Shown here: positions 9,501 through 22,600 of the stretch, in pieces
Numbering within the stretch: the stretch's first letter is position 1
Layout: each line of letters opens with the position of its first letter
Assembly (NCBI GenBank): GCA_032718565.1
Contig: JAVGVS010000236.1
Coordinates: forward strand, 124,001 to 188,000
Source of the DNA: Distichodus sexfasciatus
Lineage: Eukaryota; Chordata; Actinopteri; Characiformes; Distichodontidae
Length of the DNA: 64,000 nt
Direction of reading: 5' to 3'
Notes under the pieces: model-generated
What the model saw: the letters and a program-made list of their open reading frames with translations, nothing else
Database searches by the model: none
What the model was told of the DNA's origin: nothing
Position numbers and translations under genes: made by a program

Positions 9501-12500
9501 CCGTCCCCGGGGTTCGGATCCATGACCTTCTCGCTGTGAGGCGGCAGCGCTAACCACTGTGTCACCGTTCCGCCCAGTTTATAATATATATGTCATATAC
9601 TCTGGCGTGACGGAAGAAACCCAAAGCATTTTCACTGCTTCAGTTTTGAAAAGAAAAAACAGCCACAAGGGCCAAAAACCAACGGAAGGGTTCTCTCTTT
9701 TGTACATATAAACACACAGAGCACATAGAGATAAGGGGCCCAAATAGAGATAAAGGAGAGGAGCAGACTAAAAACGAGGGGCGAACTCTGATACGGAACA
9801 TGATAACAAACGAGAGGCAGGGCAAAACATAATAAGCAAACCAATTAGAATTAGAGTAACTAAACGCTAAATAGGAAAAAAGAAATTAAATCAAACAATG
9901 AGGGACTAAATAATTCAAGCAATAGACAGAACGAAACCTAACCAGAAACAGGTGGAACGAATAATGAGGGCAAACTGAGGGGGACTAACCAACGGGAAGA
10001 CAGAGGACTGAACACTGGGGATGACAGACAGCCTGACAAGGCAAGGAGGGGCCTCCAGTGGCCAGGTGGGAGAAAGTGCGGTGGATGAAAGAATACAACT
10101 TTTTTGCAAAGTATTACACATTTTAGCTTTTTAAAAAGCTATATGCACATTCAGCTGCCTCAGTGCTGTGTAAAAATCTCTCTCACACACACACACTCTC
10201 ACAAGCACACACACACAAATGCCCAAACCGTGCAGGATCTGGCCTCTCACTGTAGCTACAGGTGTTCCTGTGACATTTACCAGGTCAATGAGATGGATTT
10301 AGCCTCAGTGTGAACCAGATGGACCCTCGGTGGTGTTCATAACTAGGTCTGGTACAGATCCAGCAACAGCTTGCTTGCTTTCAAACGAAATGGCCATTTC
10401 CATTCAATTCAAATTCATCATTACTCTTGCACGTCATTTAAAAATATCATTTGGCCAGGCTCCTAATGTGATCATAATGAAACATTACTGATTTCAAAAA
10501 CAGTGGAAAAAAGGCAAAGAGCACATTAAAATGAACTTTCACTGACAGGAACGGCTACTTTCTTGGCTGTATTTTTTCAGAGCCTCACACGGTGGGTTTA
10601 TATGAGAATAGGAGAAAAGAATTTAGAAATTTTACCTCAAGCTGTGTGTCACAAAGATTTTGAGAATAACAGTGAGGACTTTGGCAAGCTGTCCGTGGTA
10701 CAGTCTTCCTAAACACTAAATTATCAGCCACACAGAGAAAAAAAAATCTTCCTAAGGGAGAAACTGGGATTCGGGCGGCTTGTATGAAATCCCACGCAAA
10801 GGTTTTATTTTGGTTCCTCGTCATCTTCGGCTTCCAGCAGTGCTGTGAAATTACTTGGAGCACGAGACGCTGTGAAGGAACGTCACACGGTCTGATAATT
10901 TGTCTTGTTCCTCTAGCCCCAGCGGCAGCTTGACGGAGTTTTATGGCCACTGAGGAGTTTTTTATGGCATATTTATAATTACTTTTTTAAAAACATGCCA
11001 TTCTGAATTGTTTCCTGATTTAATTGGCTTGGTGTTAAGAAAGGCAGGCAATTGCAAGCCAGTGCAAACTATCCGGACCACTACTATCAGGAAGCCAAAC
11101 TTTCTGTCTAAAACAAGGGTACTTTGGTGCTATACACCCTTAAAATTTCATAGTGATGCCATAGGGGAGCCTTATTTGGATCTACAAAGACCCTTTTACC
11201 CATTGGTTCTTTGCAAAACCATTTATCATGAAGTGATCATGAAGAATGTAGTGTAAATAGTATTTGTATCTTTGCACCTGTGTTTATTATGTCCAGTATG
11301 TAATAATTTGTTCAATTTGTTCAAATGAAGTGTCTGGTAAAATCAGTCAATTTATCAGTTACTTTATATGAAGTGCACATTAATAACTGCTCTCTGTAAT
11401 AGACAGTGGCAGATATCATCTGTTACAATTAAAAATTGCACCATAACCATCATTTCTACTTACATCTACAACTAAATCAGTAGGTTAGGCATAGGGTCAG
11501 TAGCCATTAACGTCACACTTTAACATAAAGCGTTCTTCAAAACACTGAAAATGATATAAGGTGTTACTTAAAGAACTCTTTTTTGCATTCAGTTCTCCAA
11601 AGAACCTTAAACAGCATAAAAAAGGTTCTCCAGAGCACTAATGAAGATCCAGATTTTGACAGATTGTCCTTCTTGTTGGGTTTTGCCTTTTGTTAAAGTA
11701 CCTGAAATGATGAGCAATCAGCATAGAGTTACTACAGGACATGGACTGTTAAATCTGTCTAGTTCTTGTTCAAGCTGCACAAGATTGTGAGTTATGTGTT
11801 GTGGGGGTGGTGATGGCCTGTGGGTAGGATAATGGCAGACGGTAAAGATGTCTAATGGAGCTTTTCCATCAGTGTACGGGAACCGTGCCATACCTAAACC
11901 GTACTTTTTTGGCACGTTGTACAATGTTGTGATTTTCCATTGTATAGCTTGGACCAGTAATAGTGTTGCTGCCACTTTTGCAGCGCAACAGCAATGTTAA
12001 ACCAGAGAGAGACGCTTGTTTACTCCTACGTTTTGCTGTCAGAGCTGCCTTTGTTATTGTGTTCTTCTCTGTTATGAGTTTTTTTGTTTACACAACCCAC
12101 CTTGCTTGTTAGAGATTTTCTGGTGCATCTTTGTATTCCTCACAGCGTTCGATCATTCCCACTAAACCCTATTTTCTTCCCAAATAGACAGCAGTGCTTT
12201 CACCGCATTGATTCCCTGTTGACAATGGTTTGCATTTCCACTGTTGGTTTTTATAAACTCACAAACGAGCGTCAACAGTTCTGTCTGTTAACGTGTCTGC
12301 ATTTTGCAGTGAAGCTCGGCTGCATCTCGATTTTTGCCCTGCCATTAACCATAACCATGAGAGCACGGGTATGGGTCAGATACAGCTTGCTTTGGTTATA
12401 ATGGGAATTCTTTTTTTTTCACGTTACAGCTAGTTCTTCTTCTCAGTGGAAAAGTACCAAGTTTTATTCCAGCTCTGTCGTATCAAGTACCGCAAGTTGC

Positions 12501-15500
12501 TCCGGGTAGTCTCTGTAATTAGAAAATTGATGTCACTCTAGATGAGAGCATCTGCCAAAGGCTGTTTATGTGATTATGATATAATAATATATATCATGCT
12601 AATGACTATATGAACTAATACAGTATACTGTTCCCTTTTAGATGGTGGTTGCGTTGGGTTTGTAAGGCGGGCTGCTTGCATAACCAATTGATAAACAGTT
12701 CTGCAAGCAGAGGGTTTAATAGACAAAAAGCATAGTGAAAGTTTGGTAGCACCTAAAAATCTTGTGCTTGCTGCAGTCAGTTACATTCTCCTAATAAACT
12801 ATACCATACTGTATATAGTAGTACCCAGAGGTGGACAGTAATGAAGTACATTTACTTGAGTGATGTACCTAAGTAGTTTGTAAGTTTCTGTACTGTACTT
12901 GAGTAGTATTTTTTGGAAACTTATGACTTTCACTTCACTACATTTGCAAGACAAACACCGTACTTGTCACTTCACTACAATTCTATCAAGGTTCTCGTTA
13001 CTTACTTTCCTAAAACGTAATTGTTTTTTTCACAGGTGACAGTAAAAAAACAATAATCAGTAGCGTTACGTCACGCCTGTAGACTGTAACTGTAAAACCA
13101 AACACAACGCCACCATTGCATTTCCTGACCACAATTAGTTGATGGCAGACGGAAACGGAAGCTCTCTCTGGAATGCTCGCACACATAAACATATCTAGAG
13201 CCAGTGTTTCAGTTTTTGAAAGGGTTGCGTGCAGTCTTACAATTAATTAAAAAATAAACAAATGACTGGTTTTCTTTTTGAGCTTGGGTTGTGTTTCATT
13301 CTGTAACAGTCTACCAATTCCTTATTCTACAGGTTCTACAAGCTAGCCATTAGGTATTGTAAGTGTTCTGGCAATAGTGCAACAATGTGGTGAAAAATGT
13401 TACTTTTTATATTTAAGTATTGTTTAAAACAAGTATTTTAACTTAAAAAATTAACTGTTTGGCTTTCACTTGTATTGGAGTAACATTTGACTAGTGGTAT
13501 CTGTACTTTCACTTAAGTAATGTAAATTAGGTACTTTACCCACCTCTTGTAGTACCATAATATTAATCTAACCGAGATGGAAGTGTTTCATTGGGCCATT
13601 TCATTTTTATTCCCTTTTAGAACACCCTCTGTCAAGCTGATTATTTCTCTTTTTTAAATGAATGGCTTTGTGCCTGTCATCATAGTAATGCACATGCCCT
13701 TTAGTAAAATTAAAAAGCTCTAATTCTAATTTAACATCACTCAAAATGCCTTCGCATTAATGGATTAATTAGTGTGCTGCTCTGATTAATGCAGTGTTTG
13801 GGAAGCCAAACACTAAAATCTGCAAACTCTTGCTGTAATTGAATCGTTTTTGTAATTTACTTCGCAGTAATTTTTTAACTGTGTCATCTGTGAGATATCA
13901 TGATTTCTTTCTGCCGTTGAACTGGTTTACACATATGGTCACATACAGTATAGCTCTAGTAGCAAATATATATCATATTTAATGATCTGTGGATTTGGAC
14001 CTTCATTGACCCTCTCCGTCAGTCAGCATTAATGAAGTATATAAATATCTAACTCAACATCAAAAGGGTGTAGCTGGTAAAAAAGTATGTACATCATTAT
14101 GTGAGTGATACAGTAGATCGTTCAACTCATATTCTTTCATATTTAACCATTTCTGGAATTCTGGGTACTGAAACAGGTGCCTTTTGTCATTTAAAAATCA
14201 CATACATTGTAATCCTGGAATTACAGTGCATTGTGAAGTCAAATCATAAGGACGAGAGAGAGAGCTGGCAGAAGTGTTAGCGAGATGTTGGCTCGTTTGA
14301 CAGCAGCAGTGTGGATCTGCCATAGAGAATGATGGTGATGTACATGATATCATGAATGTCTTGGCCTTGCCATCTGCTCTATGGAAGGCCCCGTAAGAGA
14401 CGCCGCCTCAGAGGAACGCATCCGTCCTCCCTACGTTTATTGGACTTGACAGTTCCTGCTCTTCCCGTGCTACACCAGTATGGTATTTGTTTTAACAGAG
14501 GCCTGGCCCGCCACAGTGGCAGAGCCAATCCCCCCACTGTATCGTGCGGTTTGGAGTGTTACTCGTGTCACTCAGCGAGCAGCCCAGCACGACTGTTAAA
14601 TATGCAGAGGGATATGGCATGCAGCGGAACCCAGTGGGAAGTTATTATGCTGTGTTGTTGTTGTTGCGTGTGCAATAACAATACACCATTTTCACCACAA
14701 TCACCTATGCATGCATGACTTTTATGTTGGTGCCTTATGAAGGCGCTTAGAGATTTTTTAAAATGTGTAGTATTTTAAACGGTTTGTTGTTTATTGGTTA
14801 TTTGATGAAGTGAAATTGCCATCAACTGACCCCTGAGCAAAGCAATTAATGTATCGCAAAAGTACTGCACATTACTTTTTGTTTAATTTACCCCGGTTAT
14901 TAGGTTGTTGAAGAAATAAAATAGCATTTTATGCAGCAGCATAAAAATAAACATTTGAATAGTTTTGCCACACAGTGATTGGTCTGAGCCCGATAAACTA
15001 CTGTTCCGAAGCGGATGGAGTACATGCAGCAGCGGAAGACTTTGAACGCACTGTCCAACTTTCTAGCCAACGTTGAATGAGTATAGTTAGTGGTATCTGA
15101 GGTGGTTTCCAGATGTAATTTAAGGAGGAATCCTTAAGTTGGACTGACTTTATCTAGCGATATAAAGTAATATTGGCCAGCATAAAGGTACATTTATTTA
15201 AATAAGTATTAAATATACATTTACCTTTCCAACAGTCACTCAAAGTGTATACAGGCATTAATTTAAACATTCTATAAAAAGAGTAAAAGAAAAGCAGATG
15301 AACATAAAACAATGCTTATGGCGATAGTCTGTCTGTTGCTATAATTAATTTGGCTTCATTAAAAAAATAAAAATAAAATGAATGTTTAATAACAGTTTTA
15401 AACCCCTCCTCCCCCCAGATAAAATGCTGGCTATGCCACTAGATAACCTAATTTTATCGTCTTATTTATACTATGTGTATACATCTGTATTTTCATTCTG

Positions 15501-16665
15501 TGTAACATGTAAGATGCATATTTATTGACTATTTGAATCATCTGCTAGTGAGTTCTGGAGATTCCAAATCCCATATCGCATCATAAATTTCACAGTGGTG
15601 GTTCTAATCTGTTGTAAGACCTGATTCACTGCCAATGTGGCACACTGCCTTTTTTCAACCAGGTCCAGTTCTTTCCCCACTTCCTTGGCCAGAATGAACA
15701 GACCCTGATGGGTGAGCATGTGAGAACATCAGTAAAAATGTGTATAGACCTGTTTTCTTGGAAACACTTGGGCTTTCAGGGTACTTACTCTAATGTGTGT
15801 GATAAACAGGGTGCTGTTTGTGGTTGTTCAGTAAAGAGACTTCCCAAAATCTGATTTCTAAGCCAGCTGGTGATGACTCACCGAAAATCTGCTTCAGCAC
15901 AGTTTGCTGTTGTGCCTTTTGCGAGCACACATGGATTTACCGTTTAAACTAACAAGACAAACAATATGAAATTTGGATTGGAATCATCTGGTGAATATTT
16001 AATCCTGTTTGGCGTTTTTAGTGGCAGTTATTCCGCTTTAAATAAACAGCTGTCCCCAATTGTAGTCGTGGGTATAAATGTTTTTACGAGCCTCGCATCG
16101 GACTAACTCCATCCAATGCTGTTGGAGCTTTTTGTTTGGATAAAAATATCTCTTCCCAGAAATGTATCCAATAATCTCATGGTTTTAGGAAAGCGGTTAA
16201 GCCCTTTCCATCAAAATGACCAAAAACCTTGACACCCAGAAAGTGCTTATCCCTGAAACCTGCCTTTCTGCCGCCCAACCCTAGGGGATTAGGTTACTTG
16301 CTTAACCTCTGACCTGATCTAGACCTCATTAGTCTTGTAACAATGGAGTTCCTGTCCACTTGAGAAAACTGTGCTGGGTGTCAGACCACAGGACAGTGCA
16401 TGTGCCTCAAAAAACATGTGTGTCCACATTTGGACGTACATCAGCATCCACATGAATGATCAGTAAAGCTTCTTTCCTAGTTTTCCCCCATCTGCCTATT
16501 TATCTATTCAATGCTATTTATTTCCGCAAATGTAAGTGCTTAGATTATTTTTTTTGTTAACGAATAACAAGAACAAAAACATTTTTTCAGCTCATGAGCA
16601 GTTTAGTCATTTCAGATTTCCTTGCTTCAGGTCATGAGCAGTTTAGTCATTTCAGATTTCCTTGC

Positions 16666-16698
<33 letters not shown>

Positions 16699-19600
16699 CT
16701 GGTTCTCCAGGCTTGTTAGCACAAATGCTAGAAAATTAATGGCATTTAACAATACATTTGGATCTTTTCTGTTTAGAAGTTAATATTTTTAATATTTTAA
16801 TATTTTTTCTCTAGGCTAGACAGACATGCTGTGAATTATCCCGGGACATTTTTACAGTGCATGTTTACATGTCCAGAGCATTTGACATCTGCCACCGCTT
16901 AACAACAATGACACATTAGCCGTCTCCACAAGATAATACATTTCCCAGAATGCTGTCTAACAACAATGATCCTTATGATCCTAGACTTGGCATTTGAGCA
17001 TAAAACTTTGGCACGAATTAGCTCATTAGTCTGAGACTTGAAAAGACTCGGACTTCACCCGCCTGGTTAAGGCAGGATTTAGCCGACCAGTTAAGGACAT
17101 TGTATTTGTCATATCTATCCGAACATGTAAGAAGATTACAATCTCTCTGGAATTAGATCAGTATATAGTGGCTTTTTCCATGTTTTGACAGAAGACTGCT
17201 TATTGTGATGATCATTCCCCTGACTCATCTTACAAGCTGGTAAGATTACTGACAAATTAATAATCTTATTGATCAAAGCCTCCTGCCATGGCTCTGTGGA
17301 TCAATACCGAAATTACACAGAGTTTACAGTCCATTGATAAGTCATTGACACTTATGGAGATGGAAGCAAGTGGCTCTTCGTGCCAGAAATGGCACTGACC
17401 TGTGCTGTGGACTGCGTGCAAGGTCTAATCTGTGATTATGACTAGGTGGGGTTTTGGAGTCCTGCGGGGACGGGCCCATGTTTTGTTCGCTTTCCCTCAG
17501 CTCACCCCCAGGCCTCGGCAGGGAAGATGGCCTGGGCGGCATGTCCTTCTCAGGTAACTCCGTGTCGCTGAGGGACATCTGGCTCAGGAAGCCATGTCAA
17601 GCCAGGCCCTATCCCGGGTGCTGCGAGTGCCCGAATCTGAAAACTGTACATGACCAGCTTTGAACCCCTGAGACCTTAAGTGATCGATCAGGGAGGGAAT
17701 AAATGAGTGGAATGGCCCGTTTGTAGGTCCACTATCACCAAGAGGTGCCGAAGGGAGTGCACAGCTCCCGGACCGAGCACAAGGCTGGTACGCTTCTAGG
17801 ATTCTTGGAAGTGCTGGAATATTCAGTTACTTGATTAAATTAGAAGGGTCAATTGCTTAATTGGTACTTTTGGAGCGCCATCAGTATAAGAAAGGGATGT
17901 GAGCCAAAGTTGTCAAACTGCCGTGAATATGAATATAACGCTAAAATTGGAGCGGACTTTACATAGTCAGGGGGATGCGAGTGTGTCGCTGACCACGGTG
18001 GAACCTGCTATCGGTGTGTTCAAGCAACTGCTGCGCTGCAGGATATTCCACTTGATTTGTGGAGTGACATAAAAATAAGGTAAGATGGATATCTTGAAGG
18101 AGAAGGACCAACAGTTGTCTATTTGCATTTCCTGTCTTTATGAAATCTTGGTCTGAAAGCTGTGTACGTTGCAGGCCACAGCTGTAACGACTGACAATAC
18201 AACTGTCTTAATTGGCTTGAACATTTTAATGACTGGTAATAGTCAGCCTGCATTAGAATAATGGTCTTAACTGTGAAGTGATTGTAGAAAGGACAGCAGA
18301 ACAGGAGTGTATGGAGTGTGGGCTTCAACTAATAAAGTTATTATATTAGATGTTTTAATCAAAGCATCTTTGGAACTACCTGTTGATTTTTACAAACTAT
18401 TTTTACTTTTCTTGTCCCTTTTTAAAGAGTTACTTAAGATGAACCTGTTTCATCTTAACAAAACAACCTCGACAATTTCCCATTTTTTCCATTTCCTCTT
18501 TAATGACAGAGAGTGTAACTGGCGACTGAAAAAGGTAGAATAGTCATCCTTTGCCATTATGGTCAGTCTGAAGTTGTTTTTCAGCCGGTGTACTTAAAAT
18601 ACACTTAAAGATTAAGCCTGTGTGTGAGGACATCACCTCATCAAAAAGTTAAACAGGCATCAGCTTCTGGTGGAGAGCAGATTTGCCTCAGAGGCCCTGC
18701 TAAAAACAGCTGTCACAGCCTGATCGCTTTATTGTCTTATCTGTGGCTGTCTGAACCGAACTTTTTTGTGGGTTTCAAACCATGTTTGTCAGTGCGCTTA
18801 GAGTTGGCTGTTGTGATTGGCGGTTTTATTGTATGGGCAACAAATACTATAGCAGTAGCTAAAAGGTTCACTTTATGAGTTCAGATTTGATATTGTAAAT
18901 GGGTTGGTGTAAGTTAATTGATAGTTGCATAGTTAGTAAAAAGTTATAAAGTTATAAAAAGATATAGAATACAAAATATACTTATAATAATGTTATTAAA
19001 ATTATATTTTGTATTACAAGCTTGTTCTTTTGTATGATTAAATGACATTTCAGTAGATGCTTATCAATAGCTACCTTCTTCATTCAGTGTTTTATTTTTC
19101 AAATCCATCATTCAAATCTGAACCTAAATTGTGAAGAGCGTGTAAGTCCATACAGTATTCTAATTAATAAACCTGCTTCTTTTTCTCTGCGACCGTATGA
19201 ACTTCCTTTATATATCTCGCCAGTGTACATAGGTAGATTAACATATGCTGTAATAAGTCACAAGTGTCCACCTTGGAGCATTTGGATTATCTAGAATAAC
19301 ATCAATATGGTTTAGCACAGATTAAGATCACATAAGGTCATGGAGCGCTTCGTATTGGAAATCAATACCCCGCCTTGTACTGCTGCGGCTGGGTGCTTCA
19401 AACCGGGACTGTGGCTTTTGTGGATTTTGCCGCTAATCCTATCACCTCCGCCAAGATTTCGTCAGTTGCCGAAATTAATACTGGTAATAAAACGCTCTTA
19501 TCCACTTATAAGAGCACACATTAAAAAGTAGAGCGCCATAGCTTGGTCATGGCAAGGCAGACCAGCTCGGTCTCACACAACTTCGGAGAAGTACAGTGAA

Positions 19601-22600
19601 GATGCTGGTGAGGAACTTTTGAGGTTGCCGTTAATCTGAGGGAGCATCACCCCTGTCTGCTCCACTTTCAGGATTTGTCCAGAGTCAGATTAGAAGAGCG
19701 CGTAGTCATAAATCTTCCACCCAATTTGCCAGGGTGAGGGGCAGGTGGGGCGGGTGCGACGGGCGTGCGGCGCCTTCCTCCATATATAAGGCCCCGTGTC
19801 CTCCGGGCACCTTTCACGCCATTCATTTTGCGGCTGCTCAGTTTTGTCGCCGAACCCTTTTTTACCTGCGTTGTTAATATCTCCATTAGATTTCGTCTGC
19901 ACTAATGATGCTGGAATCCATTGATGACTTTTAGTGTTACAAACGCTCTACCTCAGCAGATGTAGTGTTTCTGTTGTGCCTTAAAAGAAGTATAGTAATG
20001 AATTACTGCATGTCGGACGTGTACGAGCTGCCTCATGGCGCGGCCGGAGGCTACTCGGCACCAGGCGGGGGTGAGTACTGCATGTACGGTGGAGACGGCG
20101 GTGCTGCCGCTTTCGGCCACTGCGAGCCGCAGCCGTTGCACCACCACCCTCCCTGCATGGAGCAAGCCTGGCCTACTAGCCAGCCATATCCGTGCGCCTA
20201 CACAGGCGGCAACCCGGTGTTTAAGAGCGAGTACTGCAGCATGGAGGTACCGCTCAGCCACTACCACCAGCCAGAGTATTTCTGCGACGGCAGGCCAGAC
20301 TTCTCCCAGGTGCCCTGGATGCAGATGCCGCATAAGAAAGGTACTCAGGCGGAGCTATTGGTATGTGATGGGAGGACTTGCCGTGTCCTTTTTGAAAAAC
20401 AAAAGGTTCTGAGATCAAATTGCTGAATGAATGTTGTGGAGAGAAGAATGAATGACCTTGTTGTTTTGCTGCCCGAGATTTCCTTAAGGTAGGTTTAGTA
20501 GGTGTGTATTAGTGACTACCTCCTTAAACAGATGCTTTATTTGTATTTATTCAAATCTGAAAATGAGTACAACGTTTTAATGAACAAAAAACTGCTCTTT
20601 TCTCTGTTGAACCATATTAATTTCCTTCATACATCACACTGAATTAAATCATTTTGTACTGCTTTACTGTTGTATCGCTCAAGATTGGCTGCTGAATGAA
20701 TAATTCTATGTTGTTTTCAGACTCACATGAGTCTCTGTTTTGAATATTCTCTTTTTAATCAGTTGTGTGCTGTGCCAAAGGCTCTACTGTAGGACAGTGC
20801 CAGGGCTACAATCCCTTAATGGTCTCATGCGAGAAAAACTGAAGTCATGGTTATGGGCTTAAAGCTTAAAACATGTAAACATTAAACATTCATAGATCTG
20901 ACTTAACGTATGCTCTTAGCTTAAAATGTATTGCTCTTGTTCACCCGAGTGCCAAGAGGACAAAAATAGTATGAATCCCTTCTGAGTTCGTTTCATTTTA
21001 GACCTACAGTCTTTATTAAATCAGCTGGGGATCGTTAGACTATAATTAAGCTGTAATTGTTGTATAATTAGTTCATTAGCACACTTGCTGTGTTTTTGAT
21101 GAAGTCAAATGCAGATTGTGTCTTGAGTTTCATATGGTAAATTGGAGGCTTAATATAGGCAAACTGTGAGATTTAATATTTTTCTGAACGCGCTAGATGG
21201 TTAACAGGAAACCAATCAATGTCACGTCAGTCAGTGCCATGGTAAAGTTCGTGAACTTGCTTCGTAAATATTTAGAGCTCTGCGTCGAGTGTGGTGTGTA
21301 TTGATGTTGTGGAGCTTGCTTGGTATTGTATAGCGTATTGATTTGCAGGCGTGCCGGTTGGAGCACAGACAGTGGAACAGAAGGCCTGGGCTTGCCTGGG
21401 TAATGGCTTGCCTTTGACCTTCTGCACTGCTATTGATCACAAACGGTATTGATCCTGATTCTGGAGCCTGTCTCTCGCTGTGCCTCAAACCCACTTGCAG
21501 CCTGCGCTTTGGGGATTTAACTGGGTTAGCGCTGTTGTTGCACTTCTTTTTTGCGTTATATAAAACACAGCGGGTAGTTTACAAGACCTCATTTTCCAGA
21601 TAAGGCTCCAATCTCGAGTTAACATATTGGCTTTTTTTTTCCACTTTTGACTTCCTTTCATGAATTCTTTTTCCCCCCAGTTTTCCATCTACTCTTCCAT
21701 TCTGGTCTGAATAGCTTTCCTTGCACTCGTAAAAATCTTTTTTGGCTCCCACCAGGATAGAGCTTCAATTTAAGTCAAAGTTTATTCTCACTTGCAGAGC
21801 ACTTATTTTAAAAGTGGAGTTGGCTGTTCCAATAGTTATTGGATTGATGCTGATATTGCCAGACATTTTTGTATTCCGTGTTCTTGCAGTTGATGTGTTA
21901 TTTCTGTTTCGTTTGCAGGGTACATACCAAGTTACCTGGACAAAGACGAGCTTTGTGTAGTTTGTGGAGACAAAGCAACAGGATACCATTACCGCTGTAT
22001 CACCTGTGAGGGCTGTAAGGTCAGTCTTAATACATACAAACATGGCATAACTCTAACACACTGAAAGCTGTGAACAATTAGAACTCTTGACATTTTTTAT
22101 CGTCAAATTCATCTCATCATGACACCTATAACCTTTTTATATACAGTACATTTTATTTTGCTATAGAATTCACCTCATTCTGGTGTTTGTCCTTATTAGT
22201 CGTTCATAAATTGCACAATTTCTAACACAACAATCTGATTAGTGCTTTAGGGCACATTTTACATAAATCAAACCCTACCCATAATGCTGCACCAAGGCCA
22301 GCTTTTTGGGAAACTGGTCTAATTAAAATGTGATCACGTTGCTAATTTAGCATCCTTTAAGGTGTGTGTCACGGAACTGATTAAGACACAGTGATTAGAA
22401 AACACCCCCTCCCTCTCCCTAGGGTTTTTTCCGACGCACCATCCAAAAGAACCTGAACCCGACCTATGCGTGCAAGTACGAGGGTAAATGCGTCATCGAC
22501 AAGGTCACACGCAACCAGTGTCAGGAATGTCGCTTCAAGAAGTGCATCGCCGTCGGCATGGCGACCGACTGTGAGTGTTTCTGGCACCGTTTATTACACC

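Larger units (their letters stand above)
6708..19782 (+). other. thrb: Large thrb intron between the TRbeta1 and TRbeta2 exons
   Basis: 13 kb without an exon I can support. It holds a 350-bp SINE (9226-9575), a retrotransposon fragment (9600-10080), a hAT element (12826-13548), a 40-bp tandem duplication (16586-16665) and a TA microsatellite (16667-16691). A homeodomain-motif-rich stretch lies at 13640-13830. The rest is AT-rich unique-looking sequence. Confidence 0.6.

Noticed and set aside
20035..20412. Alternative-frame ORF over the TRbeta2 exon
   Set aside because: The MNYCM frame matches the TRbeta2 N-terminus and splices in phase; the other frame has no family match.
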